Assembly (NCBI GenBank): GCA_934692675.1 | Contig: CAKUUD010000004.1 | Coordinates: forward strand, 78,683 to 142,682 | Source: an uncultured Eubacteriales bacterium | Lineage (GTDB): Bacteria; Bacillota; Clostridia; Oscillospirales; Acutalibacteraceae | DNA length: 64,000 bases | Direction of reading: 5' to 3' | Part shown: positions 36,511 to 44,797 of the stretch, one piece after another | How positions within the stretch are numbered: the first letter of the stretch is position 1 | How the letters are laid out: each line of letters begins with the position of its first letter | Notes under the pieces: model-generated | The model's input: only the letters and a program-made list of their open reading frames with translations | Told to the model about the DNA's origin: nothing | Databases searched by the model: none | Program-made: the position numbers and the translations under genes

Positions 36511-37566
36511 TTACTCCATATTTTCCACAGCATTACAAATATTTTTTATCATTTCTCCAACAACTAATTCCGAAAAATTATCGACCATATCTTCGGGCGG
36601 CTCGCCATCGGGTTTTTCTAAGTTTTCGAAATCTTTTAATATTTCAGGGATTTTTTCTTTCACATTTTTTTCGATTATTTCGTCGGTTTTATTCCTAATC
36701 AGTTTAATCAGATCTGACTTTTGTAAATCACTGGTATCATTACGATCAGAGAAATTCAAAATCATGTATGTGGCTAATTCGCTTATTACTTCATTTTTTA
36801 ATTTTTCTGTTGCGGTATATAATCTATTTATCATCTCGTTTTTTTGGCTTTCAGTTTCATGAGATTTTTCACACGAGCTTGATTTTATGCTGAAAAGGAT
36901 GGCTTCTTTCAATAAATTTTTTAACTCGCCATTACTTTCAAGTGATTCTAAATTCGGTCCCGCTACGAAATTTTTTTGATTGTCATCGATATCGATTTCT
37001 TGTTCCTTTTCTTCAAATTGGATTTGTATTTGGTCACCTGTGTTTTTATCAAATTCTTTGGTGAATGTTAATTTGAATTTTGAATTTTTGGAAATGTTTT
37101 TACCTTTTCCTATATTATCCAAAAAGCTATCAAGATCGGATTTTATATTTACTAAATTTATATCGTAAGTTCTTCCTGCTCGTGCTCCTAGAACAAATGA
37201 AGCCCGCGAAAAAACAGTTCGAATTCCATTCAAGTCGATAGAATCCACGACTAAAACATTTTTGAATTTTTGCAAATTGTCTATGAAATCATTTTCAAAT
37301 TCATTAAGTAAATAATCGTTTTTAACACAGCTAAAATCCATCCGAATATTCGCGTTTTGCTTTGCAATATACACTGCTCCGGCAAGCGCTGTGCAAACCC
37401 CGGCTCCTACAGAACTTGTGATTATAATATTTTTATTTTTCTTTACAAAATCAACTACATAATTTTTAACTTTTGTACACTTACTTGGAGACTCCGCTTT
37501 CAAAGGGAAACAACTCCACGCGAAAGCACATGATGCCATAATTGCCGCACATATTCTTTTATTCAT
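36511..37566 (-). CDS. Secreted paralogue 2
   Basis: About 351 residues from the ATG at 37566, chosen because AGAGGAGA lies just upstream; the open frame extends 16 codons further but would place that site inside the gene. Signal peptide (MNKRICAAIMASCAFAWSCF, PLKAES), second hydrophobic helix (NIIITSSVGAGVCTALAGAV), then a soluble domain with VVDSIDLNGIRTVFSRAS and a Glu/Lys-rich beta-strand segment (FKLTFTKEFDKNTGDQIQI) matching the equivalent segment in its neighbours. C-terminal helical domain. Function unknown. Confidence 0.65.
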   Translation of the reverse strand: MNKRICAAIMASCAFAWSCFPLKAESPSKCTKVKNYVVDFVKKNKNIIITSSVGAGVCTALAGAVYIAKQNANIRMDFSCVKNDYLLNEFENDFIDNLQKFKNVLVVDSIDLNGIRTVFSRASFVLGARAGRTYDINLVNIKSDLDSFLDNIGKGKNISKNSKFKLTFTKEFDKNTGDQIQIQFEEKEQEIDIDDNQKNFVAGPNLESLESNGELKNLLKEAILFSIKSSSCEKSHETESQKNEMINRLYTATEKLKNEVISELATYMILNFSDRNDTSDLQKSDLIKLIRNKTDEIIEKNVKEKIPEILKDFENLEKPDGEPPEDMVDNFSELVVGEMIKNICNAVENME

Positions 37567-37710
37567 TGATTTTCTCCTCTTAATAATATTTATATATACA
37601 TTATAATACGTCAAGAAAAAGTTGCAAATAAATTTTTAAGTTAATTTTAATAAACCAGAAGCTATTTTAGCTTGAATTTTGCACCAAGGCAGCTGCATTG
37701 ATTTATTTAA

Positions 37711-38853
37711 TTATTGTCCTAAAAATGCTGCCACACCATCTAACTTTTTGTTCTCATCTAAAGAGAATTCTATTTTAAAAGTATCGCCTTTTCCTTTGTT
37801 ATAGACTTTCAAATCAAATACGGCTTCTAATTCTTTCGTTCCAATTTTCTCGCAAAGATCATTAAGAAATTCGCTAGCTTGATACTTATCATCGTCCGAA
37901 ATCTTATTTGAATTGATGTTTCTTTTTATATAGCTTTTAATAATTACCGAAATCCCTTTTTCGTCTGATTTTTTCACAATGTCGTATATTTCATTTATAA
38001 GGCGTGATCTTTCTTCTTCAGACGCTTGGCTTAATGATTCATGTTTATATGAATTGTTGTAAACGCATATATATTTCCATTTATCGTCATATTTTATTTC
38101 GATTGTATAACCCTTAGACAAGTTGACAGATTTATTTCTGCCCGATAAGTCGCGAGATAAATATTTTTCATGTCGGGCTGATATGTTATGCAAACCTATT
38201 GCAGGTTTTTGTTCTGACACTTTAAATGAATACCTTAATACCGGTTTGTTTTCGTTGTTTGTTTCTAATCTCAACAAAATATCATAATTCTGGGCATTGC
38301 TAATAATCAGTTTGCGAGTATTACCATCTGCTAATATTGAAATCCTTTTATCAATTTTAGAGGAAATATTTGAAATGAACCTCACAGCATCCGAAGCTTT
38401 CCCCTTGAACGAAGTGATTTCTACATCACGGCCTTCCATTAAAACCTGGACCATAGTCCTGTTGAAATTACCAATGCTGTTTACGTTGACGGGGTATTCC
38501 ACTTTAACTCCACAATCCCTCTTTCTAATGGGAGCATAAGTAATTTCTCTTAAATTTATAACAGGAACGGGTTCTTTTTTTGAACCATCATTTTTCGGAT
38601 TAAAACGTTTAATTTTATCAGCTTTGGGGATATCATTTTTAGGGCTATCATTTTTGGGGTTATCGTTGTTACGATAAATATAAGCAACTCCTCCGGCCAA
38701 TGCAAGCAAACTTATTCCTTTTGAAACCAATTCTTTATTATTTTTCAAGAATTTCGAAATTACTCCCTCGCTTGGCTTTTGTGCGCTTAACGATGCTCCT
38801 TGACTAAAAAGAATCATACCTGCCATAAGTCCGGACAATAATTTCTTATTCAT
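37711..38853 (-). CDS. Secreted paralogue 1
   Basis: 380 residues. Signal peptide (MNKKLLSGLMAGMILFSQGA, SLSA), then VSKGISLLALAGGVAYIYRN as a second hydrophobic helix and a low-complexity linker of repeated NDxPK units (NPKNDSPKNDIPKADK). The soluble part has two similar halves with SIGNFNRTMVQVLMEGRDVE and later strand-rich segments. Same overall layout as the next three genes but more diverged. AGGAGGAAAAAG ribosome site. Likely exported; target unknown. Confidence 0.65.
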   Translation of the reverse strand: MNKKLLSGLMAGMILFSQGASLSAQKPSEGVISKFLKNNKELVSKGISLLALAGGVAYIYRNNDNPKNDSPKNDIPKADKIKRFNPKNDGSKKEPVPVINLREITYAPIRKRDCGVKVEYPVNVNSIGNFNRTMVQVLMEGRDVEITSFKGKASDAVRFISNISSKIDKRISILADGNTRKLIISNAQNYDILLRLETNNENKPVLRYSFKVSEQKPAIGLHNISARHEKYLSRDLSGRNKSVNLSKGYTIEIKYDDKWKYICVYNNSYKHESLSQASEEERSRLINEIYDIVKKSDEKGISVIIKSYIKRNINSNKISDDDKYQASEFLNDLCEKIGTKELEAVFDLKVYNKGKGDTFKIEFSLDENKKLDGVAAFLGQ

Positions 38854-38943
38854 TAACTTTTTCCTCCTGCATCTTTTGCTTTATGAGTATATCGTAACAT
38901 ATTTTGCTCAAGTTGTAAAGATTTTTTTAATAATTTGTAAAAT

Positions 38944-39570
38944 TTATTTAACATAACTTAATTTTTCATAGCTAACCATTTGTCGGAGCGGCGACGGTCT
39001 TCTACATACGTGTTTGGGATGATATTTTCTCCTTGGGATTAAAATCGGCGGGTCTTTTTTCAATTTCTGAATGTCGTATTTTATCATTCCTATTTTTGCA
39101 AATTGATACTTGGGACGAATGTTTTCCTCGATAAACGATTTCATATTTTCCATGGAATTAACGCAGGTCTTGCTGTCATTGGAAACAAAATATATTTCAA
39201 ATTTTTTAATAAAAGGAGTTTCGCCAAAGCTACCAAAAAAATTCCGCGCGGCATTTTCGTTCATAACAAGTATTTCTGAAGCGTTGTTATAATTCTTTTT
39301 AATGTAGCATTCGCTTTGCGATTCGCTGCTAAATTTATAAGAACGAGCATCAAAAACCCCTCCCAGCGCGGAATAATCCAAGCCGTCATGCACAACAAAA
39401 ACGGTTAAAGAAAACCTTTGAAAACATTTTGATTTAATATCCTCTGGAGTTTTTAAATATTCTACTTCGGAGGAATAATAACTTTCAACGGAAGGCTTTA
39501 CAGCGCCTCCGTCAAAGCATATTGCGCATGTAAAAAATAACATTAAACTAATTAAAAATAATTTTTTCAT
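38944..39570 (-). CDS. Secreted protein of unknown function
   Basis: About 208 residues from the ATG at 39570 (GAAAG lies nine bases upstream; the frame opens three codons earlier). A signal peptide (MKKLFLISLMLFFTCAICF, then DGGAV) precedes a 185-residue mixed domain with four or five cysteines and a basic C-terminal tail (PRRKYHPKHVCRRPSPLRQ). Not obviously related to the four paralogues beside it but lies in the same block of secreted-protein genes. Not recognised. Confidence 0.6.
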   Translation of the reverse strand: MKKLFLISLMLFFTCAICFDGGAVKPSVESYYSSEVEYLKTPEDIKSKCFQRFSLTVFVVHDGLDYSALGGVFDARSYKFSSESQSECYIKKNYNNASEILVMNENAARNFFGSFGETPFIKKFEIYFVSNDSKTCVNSMENMKSFIEENIRPKYQFAKIGMIKYDIQKLKKDPPILIPRRKYHPKHVCRRPSPLRQMVSYEKLSYVK

Positions 39571-39787
39571 ACAACTCATCTTTCGTTGATTTTTTAATAG
39601 TAATTTGTTGTATTATATCACAAAAATTAAAATGGCACAATGCTATAATTATGTTTTTATTAATCTTCAGTTGAAAAATGATTTTTTGAAATCTTATTCA
39701 TAAATTATTCATTTAATTAATAAAATATATTCACTTTTCACAAATTCAACACAATTTTCCACAGACGGGCATTAAAAAATCAGATTG

Positions 39788-39816
39788 TTGACAACTTTTT
39801 TGAAAAAAGATAGAAT
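39788..39816 (+). promoter_or_regulatory. Consensus promoter of tRNA-Ala
   Basis: TTGACA (39788-39793), 17 bases, TAGAAT (39811-39816), ending 16 bases before the tRNA. Confidence 0.75.
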
Positions 39817-39832
39817 ATATATAATTCCTTGT

Positions 39833-39908
39833 GGGCTTATAGCTCAGTTGGTAGAGCGCCGCGTTCGCAATGCGGAGGCCAGGGGTTCGAATCCCCTTAA
39901 GTCCACCA
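39833..39908 (+). tRNA. tRNA-Ala(CGC)
   Basis: A complete 76-base cloverleaf including encoded CCA. Acceptor stem GGGCTTA pairs with TAAGTCC, giving the G3-U70 alanine identity pair; D-arm GCTC.AGTTGGTAGAGC; anticodon stem CCGCG/TGCGG with loop TTCGCAA, anticodon CGC; T-arm AGGGGTTCGAATCCCCT. Its 3' end abuts repeats, gene fragments and an accessory region, a common arrangement when a tRNA 3' end serves as an integration site. Confidence 0.95.
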
Positions 39909-39941
39909 TACCAATACCTCAATCTAGATACAATGTAGTTT

Positions 39942-40036
39942 TTATGTAACGATTACTTCTTTAATTTTGGAAATAATCGTTAATTTTTTTTATCTCTAAA
40001 AAATATAATCGTTACATAAGATGAGCAATCGTTACA
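39942..40036. repeat. TAATCGTTA repeats, including a 14-bp perfect inverted repeat
   Basis: TTATGTAACGATTA (39942-39955) is repeated in inverse orientation as TAATCGTTACATAA (40006-40019). AATAATCGTTA near 39972-39982 and AATCGTTACA at 40027-40036 add two more copies of the core. They lie 33 bases beyond the tRNA 3' end. Arm-type recombinase sites, an operator, or a remnant of an integrated element are all possible; I infer the first from position only. Confidence 0.6.
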
Positions 40037-40122
40037 AATTTGCACCCATTTTGAATTTAAAAAATCCATGATATAATTAAACGAAAAAAGAGAAAACATT
40101 TATTTTATATAGGTAAGAAAAA

Positions 40123-40339
40123 ATGAACGAAATAAGTAGAGTAGTTGAACGGATAACGTATCTTATCAATTAAAGTGGGTGCGGGGTAATAATAAAAGTA
40201 AGGTCAAAAGCTTTGAAAATGCTTTTGACCTTAGGATATAGTTTTAGAAATAAAAGAATTGTGCTTTGAAAGACTACCTCAGACTTATAATATTGATGGT
40301 ATTTCTGATATACAAGTCCTATCTCCTATGAAAAAATAA
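40123..40339 (+). pseudogene. Remnant of a RecD2-like helicase gene
   Basis: Two fragments remain. A start region (ATG 40123, weak AGGTAAG upstream) encodes MNEISRVVERITYLIN then a stop at 40171-40173, matching the usual RecD2 N-terminal pattern of ...VERITY.N. From about 40241 a second fragment encodes ELCFERLPQTYNIDGISDIQ then VLSPMKK and a stop at 40337-40339, matching the RecD2 helicase segment around DIQVL.P. Some 500 codons between them are missing. A 13-bp inverted repeat (40199-40233) lies at the deletion. Assigned from memory of the family; a homology search would settle it. Confidence 0.5.
40199..40233. repeat. 13-bp perfect inverted repeat
   Basis: TAAGGTCAAAAGC and GCTTTTGACCTTA around a 9-base loop. 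There is no T tract, so a terminator is unlikely; it may be a small mobile-element remnant or the scar of the deletion in the recD2-like fragment. Confidence 0.65.
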
Positions 40340-40399
40340 TTAAACGGTTTGAGAATAAATTTATTTTATAGAAACCCATAGGATGAAATTCTTATATAA

Positions 40400-40657
40400 A
40401 CACATAAGAAGTGGAATTGCAAATGTCTTATAGTGTCTGCACTAAAATAGGAAACTGCCAAAAAAATAAGTCTATCAAGTTTTATGAGATTTGTTAAAGG
40501 GAAAAGTAGTCTAATGATATATGAAAAGTGGGAAAATCTTAAAGTCAAACATAGGAACCTAGCATTTTGGTGTAAAAGATATTATGTAGCTATTATATTA
40601 TTTTTCTCATTCTTATGTAAAACTTTTACTCAACAGATAGATACTATATTACTTTAA
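40400..40657 (+). pseudogene. Decayed IS200/IS605-family TnpA transposase
   Basis: One plus-strand frame encodes THKKWNCKCLIVSALK, a TAG stop, then ETAKKISLSSFMRFVKGKSS followed by LMIYEKWENLKVKHRN, LAFWCKRYYVA and a stop at 40655. These match the start (HTKWNCKYHIVF) and the middle-to-end (KISVSSFMGYLKGKSSLMI, ...NR.FWCRGYYV) of IS200-type transposases. About 60 residues holding the HUH metal motif are gone, so it is dead. The interval 40658-40733 shows nothing recognisable. Confidence 0.75.
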
Positions 40658-40733
40658 TATACACCAAACCACAACTCGAAAAAGATGATTCTAAAACTAC
40701 CGTATTGCAAAAAACAGCACAAAAATAAAACAG

Positions 40734-41186
40734 TTAAAAATGTTTTGAAGCAATAGTAAGTGACTTATGAGTTTTAATTTTGTGATTTCTTAAATATCTT
40801 AAGCAAAAATTTACTGATAAAAATATAACAATATTTAAAAACACATACTTCCCATTAAAAATAAATCCATTCATAATATATTGACTCAGTGACTGATTCT
40901 CTCTCCAAACTGGTAGTACATTATAACATATAACATCTATAAAAAAGCTATAAATCAATATAGAAAATATACTTAAAACCGCATTAGCCTTAGGAACAAA
41001 CCCATTTACAAGACGAATGAAGATTGTTGTAAGTAAAAATGAACTTACTTCAATAATCAAAAATGTTAAATCAAAATTAAAAAATATGATTATTGATAAA
41101 TATATAAACCATATACACTTAAAAGCATCTGCTATTTTACGATTTTTATCATACTGACTGAACATCAAAATTAATGAATTCCACAC
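40734..41186 (-). CDS. Small four-helix membrane protein at the end of the biosynthetic operon
   Basis: 150 residues, GTG start with GGAG nine bases upstream. Four hydrophobic segments (about 22-45, 47-62, 70-95, 112-135) separated by short basic loops; the motif FVPKANAVLSIFSILIYSFF and the C-terminal YIMNGFIFNGKYVFLN may be characteristic, but I do not recognise a family. It follows the PPDK-like gene after 75 bases and is the last gene before the decayed mobile DNA. It could be a small transporter component for the pathway product; that is a guess from location. Confidence 0.6.
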   Translation of the reverse strand: MWNSLILMFSQYDKNRKIADAFKCIWFIYLSIIIFFNFDLTFLIIEVSSFLLTTIFIRLVNGFVPKANAVLSIFSILIYSFFIDVICYNVLPVWRENQSLSQYIMNGFIFNGKYVFLNIVIFLSVNFCLRYLRNHKIKTHKSLTIASKHF

Positions 41187-41261
41187 AATAAAACTCTCCT
41201 TTTTTAGATTAATTGCAATATTTTACAAAATAAAATTTAAAACTTTTATTTTCAACTAAAT

Positions 41262-43883
41262 TTATATAGAAACAGAAAATCGCGAAAGAGGTATTTTAAA
41301 AGGTGAACAAGAAATATAATCAAAGCCAAGATTTTTAAAAAAAATTATAGATTCATGATCCCCTGCATGTTCTCCACATACACCTATTTCCAAATTTGGA
41401 TTAACTTTTTTGCTAAGCGTCATTGCCATTTTAATCAATGCACCTACCCCTGCTTGATCAAGAGTAAAAAATGGATCAAATTTACAAATATTATTTTCAA
41501 TGTAGTGATTCAAAAAATTATGTGAATCGTCACGGCTAATTCCTAAAGTCAATTGAGTTAAATCATTTGTACCAAAACTTAAAAAATCAACTTCAGAAGC
41601 AATTTCGTCAGCCAAAATTGCTGCACGAGGAATTTCAATCATTGCACCAATTTTATACTTCATAGAGGCATCTTTTATCATATTATCCGCAACTTGATTA
41701 ATAATTTTTTTAATAAATTTTATTTCCTTAACATCACCCACAAAAGGAATCATAATTTTAGGAGTAATAGTGCAGTTATGATCTTCTTGTACTGTTAGCG
41801 CAGCACTGATTATAGCTTTAGTTTGTATCTCAATAATTTCTGGATAAGATATCAACAATCTGCATCCACGATGACCCATCATGGGGTTGCTTTCTTTTAA
41901 TTTTTCTATAGTTTTTTCAATATTTTCAACCGAATCATTTAAATTTTTTGATAAACTCACAATTTCACTTTTTAATCTGGGCAAAAACTCATGTAATGGT
42001 GGATCAATAAGACGAACTGTTAGAGGTTTATCTTTCAATATTTTAAACATTTCTTTGAAATCTTTTTCTTGAAAAAGTAAAAGCTTTTCAAGCTTATCAT
42101 GTCGCTGAGTTTCTGATGAAGCTAAAATCATTTGTTGCATTAATTTTATGCGTTCCGATTCAAAAAACATATGTTCGGTTCTGCACAATCCAATGCCTTT
42201 TGCACCTAAATTTATAGACTTTAAAACATCTTTTGCATTGTCCGCATTCGCATATACCTTAAGATTACTCTGTGAATCCGCAATATCCAAAAATTTGGAT
42301 ATATCTTCTGAAAAAGTAAATGTTGTCATTTCAAGTTTATCAAAATAAATATTACCTGTAGAGCCGTCAATGGAAATAAAATCTCCCTCGTTAATGATGA
42401 ATTTTCCAACTGAAAAACTTTTTTCAGAAATATTAATTTTTTCACATCCCGAAACCCAAGGTTTACCCATACCGCGTGCTATTACAGCAGAATGGGAAGT
42501 TGCCCCACCAGAAATTGTTAGAATTCCGCTTACAAAATTCATGCTTGAAATATCTTCTGCTGACATTTCATTTTTTACCAAAATTGTATTTTGACATTTT
42601 TCATTATAAATTTCAGCTGCTTTTGTTGAAAAAACAACCCGCCCTGCAGCTACTCCCTTAACCAACCCAACACCTTTGGTTATTTTAAGAGCATTTTTTA
42701 AATATTCAGGTTTAAAAAAAGAATACAATAGAGATTCAATTTCATGTAAAGATAATTTTGATAAAACATCCTTTTTAGATAATTTATTTTCATCAATTAA
42801 ATCTAATGCAATTTTAACTGATGCTCGTGCGCTTCGTTTCCCATCGCAAGATTTAGTTATGTAAATATCACCTTCATTTAATATAATAAACTCTACATAT
42901 TGCATATTTCCAAAAGCCATTTCTATCTTTTTTACAACTTTTTCTAATTTTTTATATGATTTCAAATTCAATTTACTAAATTGTTCAATTGGCATTAAAG
43001 TAAAGGCTACTTCAGAATAAACGTCCGACTGTATATCCATTGAAATATCGCCAAAAAGGCATTTTTTACCCGTGATAGGATGTCTAGTAAATACTGACCC
43101 TTTAATTATTTTACCGGTATTCATATAATTATCATCCACCATAGATTGCACTATAACTGAAACCCCTACAGTTTTATCCATATTTTGCAATTCACGGTAT
43201 CTAGTAGCTCTTGGACTATTCCAACATTCAAAAATGAATTTAATTATCTCAGCTAACTGTTTTTTCGGATTTTCCGGGAATTCATCGCCAGTTTTTTGTT
43301 TATAAATCCTTTTATATCCCACTATTTTCTCTTCGAAAGTTCCTAGGATATTTTCAAATTCAGACCTATCAATTTTTTCAATAACAGTAGAATAATTTTT
43401 TATAAATTCTAAATATTTAGAGCAAACAACATCTTTTTTCGCTCCTTGTTTTATTAATTTCCTAACAGCTAATTCATTTATACCAACATTCAGCAAAGTA
43501 TCAGGCATACAAGGAATTGAATCTTTAGAACCTACTTGAACTGAAAGTAATAGTGGAAACTTCTTGGATTCGTTCATAGAAACGTCATTATAACAAAACT
43601 TTTTATTTGTTAAATTTTCTAATCGCAATATAGATTTACAGATATAATTTTCAATTTTTTTATTTAAAACAAAATTATTTTCACAGTAATTTTTATAAAC
43701 CTCTGTTGTTAGTATAAACCCCATAGGAATAGGAATTTTAAAATTGGACATCTTAATTAAAGATAAACCCCTATTGCCTAATAATTCTTTCGAATAATTA
43801 ACTGTATTGTCCGTATTGCCAATAAATTTAACATAGTCACTATAAAATTTTTGCTTTGAAATTATATCATCTATTTTTTGCAT
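41262..43883 (-). CDS. Pyruvate phosphate dikinase relative with altered ATP-grasp residues
   Basis: 873 residues, the usual length of PPDK, which interconverts pyruvate + ATP + Pi and PEP + AMP + PPi through a swivelling phosphohistidine. The histidine domain (GGATSHSAVIARGMGKPWVS, about 455-475) and PEP/pyruvate barrel (GIGLCRTEHMFFE, VRLIDPPLHEF, NPMMGHRGCRL, SFGTNDLTQLTLG, GVCGEHAGD) are well conserved. The N-terminal nucleotide site is not: against the Clostridium symbiosum enzyme recalled from memory, GGKG is GNRG, SVRSG is SVQVG, DMEF is YVEF and LQTRNGKR is ITKSCDGKR. So the ATP half is probably changed or dead while the PEP half remains. GGAGA precedes the ATG. Lies 33 bases after the orphan gene. 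A specialised pathway kinase or phosphoryl carrier is more likely than glycolytic PPDK. Confidence 0.85.
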   Translation of the reverse strand: MQKIDDIISKQKFYSDYVKFIGNTDNTVNYSKELLGNRGLSLIKMSNFKIPIPMGFILTTEVYKNYCENNFVLNKKIENYICKSILRLENLTNKKFCYNDVSMNESKKFPLLLSVQVGSKDSIPCMPDTLLNVGINELAVRKLIKQGAKKDVVCSKYLEFIKNYSTVIEKIDRSEFENILGTFEEKIVGYKRIYKQKTGDEFPENPKKQLAEIIKFIFECWNSPRATRYRELQNMDKTVGVSVIVQSMVDDNYMNTGKIIKGSVFTRHPITGKKCLFGDISMDIQSDVYSEVAFTLMPIEQFSKLNLKSYKKLEKVVKKIEMAFGNMQYVEFIILNEGDIYITKSCDGKRSARASVKIALDLIDENKLSKKDVLSKLSLHEIESLLYSFFKPEYLKNALKITKGVGLVKGVAAGRVVFSTKAAEIYNEKCQNTILVKNEMSAEDISSMNFVSGILTISGGATSHSAVIARGMGKPWVSGCEKINISEKSFSVGKFIINEGDFISIDGSTGNIYFDKLEMTTFTFSEDISKFLDIADSQSNLKVYANADNAKDVLKSINLGAKGIGLCRTEHMFFESERIKLMQQMILASSETQRHDKLEKLLLFQEKDFKEMFKILKDKPLTVRLIDPPLHEFLPRLKSEIVSLSKNLNDSVENIEKTIEKLKESNPMMGHRGCRLLISYPEIIEIQTKAIISAALTVQEDHNCTITPKIMIPFVGDVKEIKFIKKIINQVADNMIKDASMKYKIGAMIEIPRAAILADEIASEVDFLSFGTNDLTQLTLGISRDDSHNFLNHYIENNICKFDPFFTLDQAGVGALIKMAMTLSKKVNPNLEIGVCGEHAGDHESIIFFKNLGFDYISCSPFKIPLSRFSVSI

Positions 43884-43916
43884 AAACGTTCTCCAAATTT
43901 TTTCTTTATTTTAAAA

Positions 43917-44762
43917 TCACGATTTAGCATCCCATATTTCGAAAACATGTATTTTGAATCCTTCATAAAAATTGAGCATAATAACTAAGGGAATTTCTTC
44001 GCTAAAATCATGGGAAAATTTAACTATATTTTTTACACATTTCTCATATACTTCAAAAAAAATTTTTCTGTTTAAACAATTTTCTATAACCGGTATACTA
44101 TTTTGTAATTCATTTATGTCATATCCTGATTTAGACAACATATGAATACGTTTTTGCCTGGAAATTTTATATTTTTCATGCTCAATATGATTTAATTCCA
44201 CATGATTCCATATATATTTAGAAGGTAAGTCCGATAAATACCACGGTACATATGCTACAGAATGGCACACATTTCGTCCCTTTGTCAGTTCACCGCAGTC
44301 AAATCCCGGTCCAACATATTCCATAGAAATAGAATTATTCCAATCTATTAAAATATTCATAGCTCCCGAAATATAATGTCTCTTAACGAAACTTCCTGTA
44401 AAATATATTGACGGATGACAAAAACATAATAAAATGGCACAAGGATTAGATTCACGACATTCTTTTAAAAAATTGTTTATATTTTCAACCTTTAGATCTC
44501 TACCACTTGGTAATCCGGTCCACCTTTGTAACGGCGCATCTGGTCGGCACATTACTATGTCACCCAATTTTTTTTTTATAAATTCAATACTTTTATCAGA
44601 TATATAACTATCAATAATTACGCCAATAGGTACGACCGGTAATCCATATAAATAAGCTCTCAATAATCCTTTACATTTTCTATATTTTTCAAATTCAAAA
44701 AGTTTTTTACCAGCATCACAATTTAAATCAAAAAATATAAATTCTTCACAATCAACATTCAA
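43917..44762 (-). CDS. Orphan protein of the biosynthetic operon
   Basis: 281 residues, TTG start preceded by AAGGGATG. Not recognised. Distinct conserved-looking motifs are CRPDAPLQRWTGLPSGRDL (about 90-110), then CAILLCFCHPS, then MEYVGPGFDCGELTKGRNVC. The second and third could belong to an ATP-grasp-like nucleotide-binding fold (a hydrophobic strand, a Gly-rich turn and an acidic metal site), but this is tentative. It sits between the exported PEP-synthase-like gene and the PPDK-like gene (35- and 33-base gaps), so it may complete a split phosphotransferase. Nine cysteines, none in a classic metal motif. Confidence 0.6.
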   Translation of the reverse strand: MNVDCEEFIFFDLNCDAGKKLFEFEKYRKCKGLLRAYLYGLPVVPIGVIIDSYISDKSIEFIKKKLGDIVMCRPDAPLQRWTGLPSGRDLKVENINNFLKECRESNPCAILLCFCHPSIYFTGSFVKRHYISGAMNILIDWNNSISMEYVGPGFDCGELTKGRNVCHSVAYVPWYLSDLPSKYIWNHVELNHIEHEKYKISRQKRIHMLSKSGYDINELQNSIPVIENCLNRKIFFEVYEKCVKNIVKFSHDFSEEIPLVIMLNFYEGFKIHVFEIWDAKS

Positions 44763-44797
44763 TACGTTACTTCATCCCTTCGCATTTTAGCAATATT

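Noticed and set aside
34550..38853. Lipoprotein signal peptides in the secreted paralogues (cysteines near the cleavage region)
   Set aside because: The cysteines are not preceded by a proper lipobox (a Leu-type residue at -3 with small residues at -2 and -1); ordinary signal-peptidase I sites (A-x-A type) fit better.
40366..40548. A 60-codon minus-strand open frame rich in hydrophobic residues
   Set aside because: It is antisense to the clearly recognisable IS200/IS605 transposase remnant and has no ribosome site.
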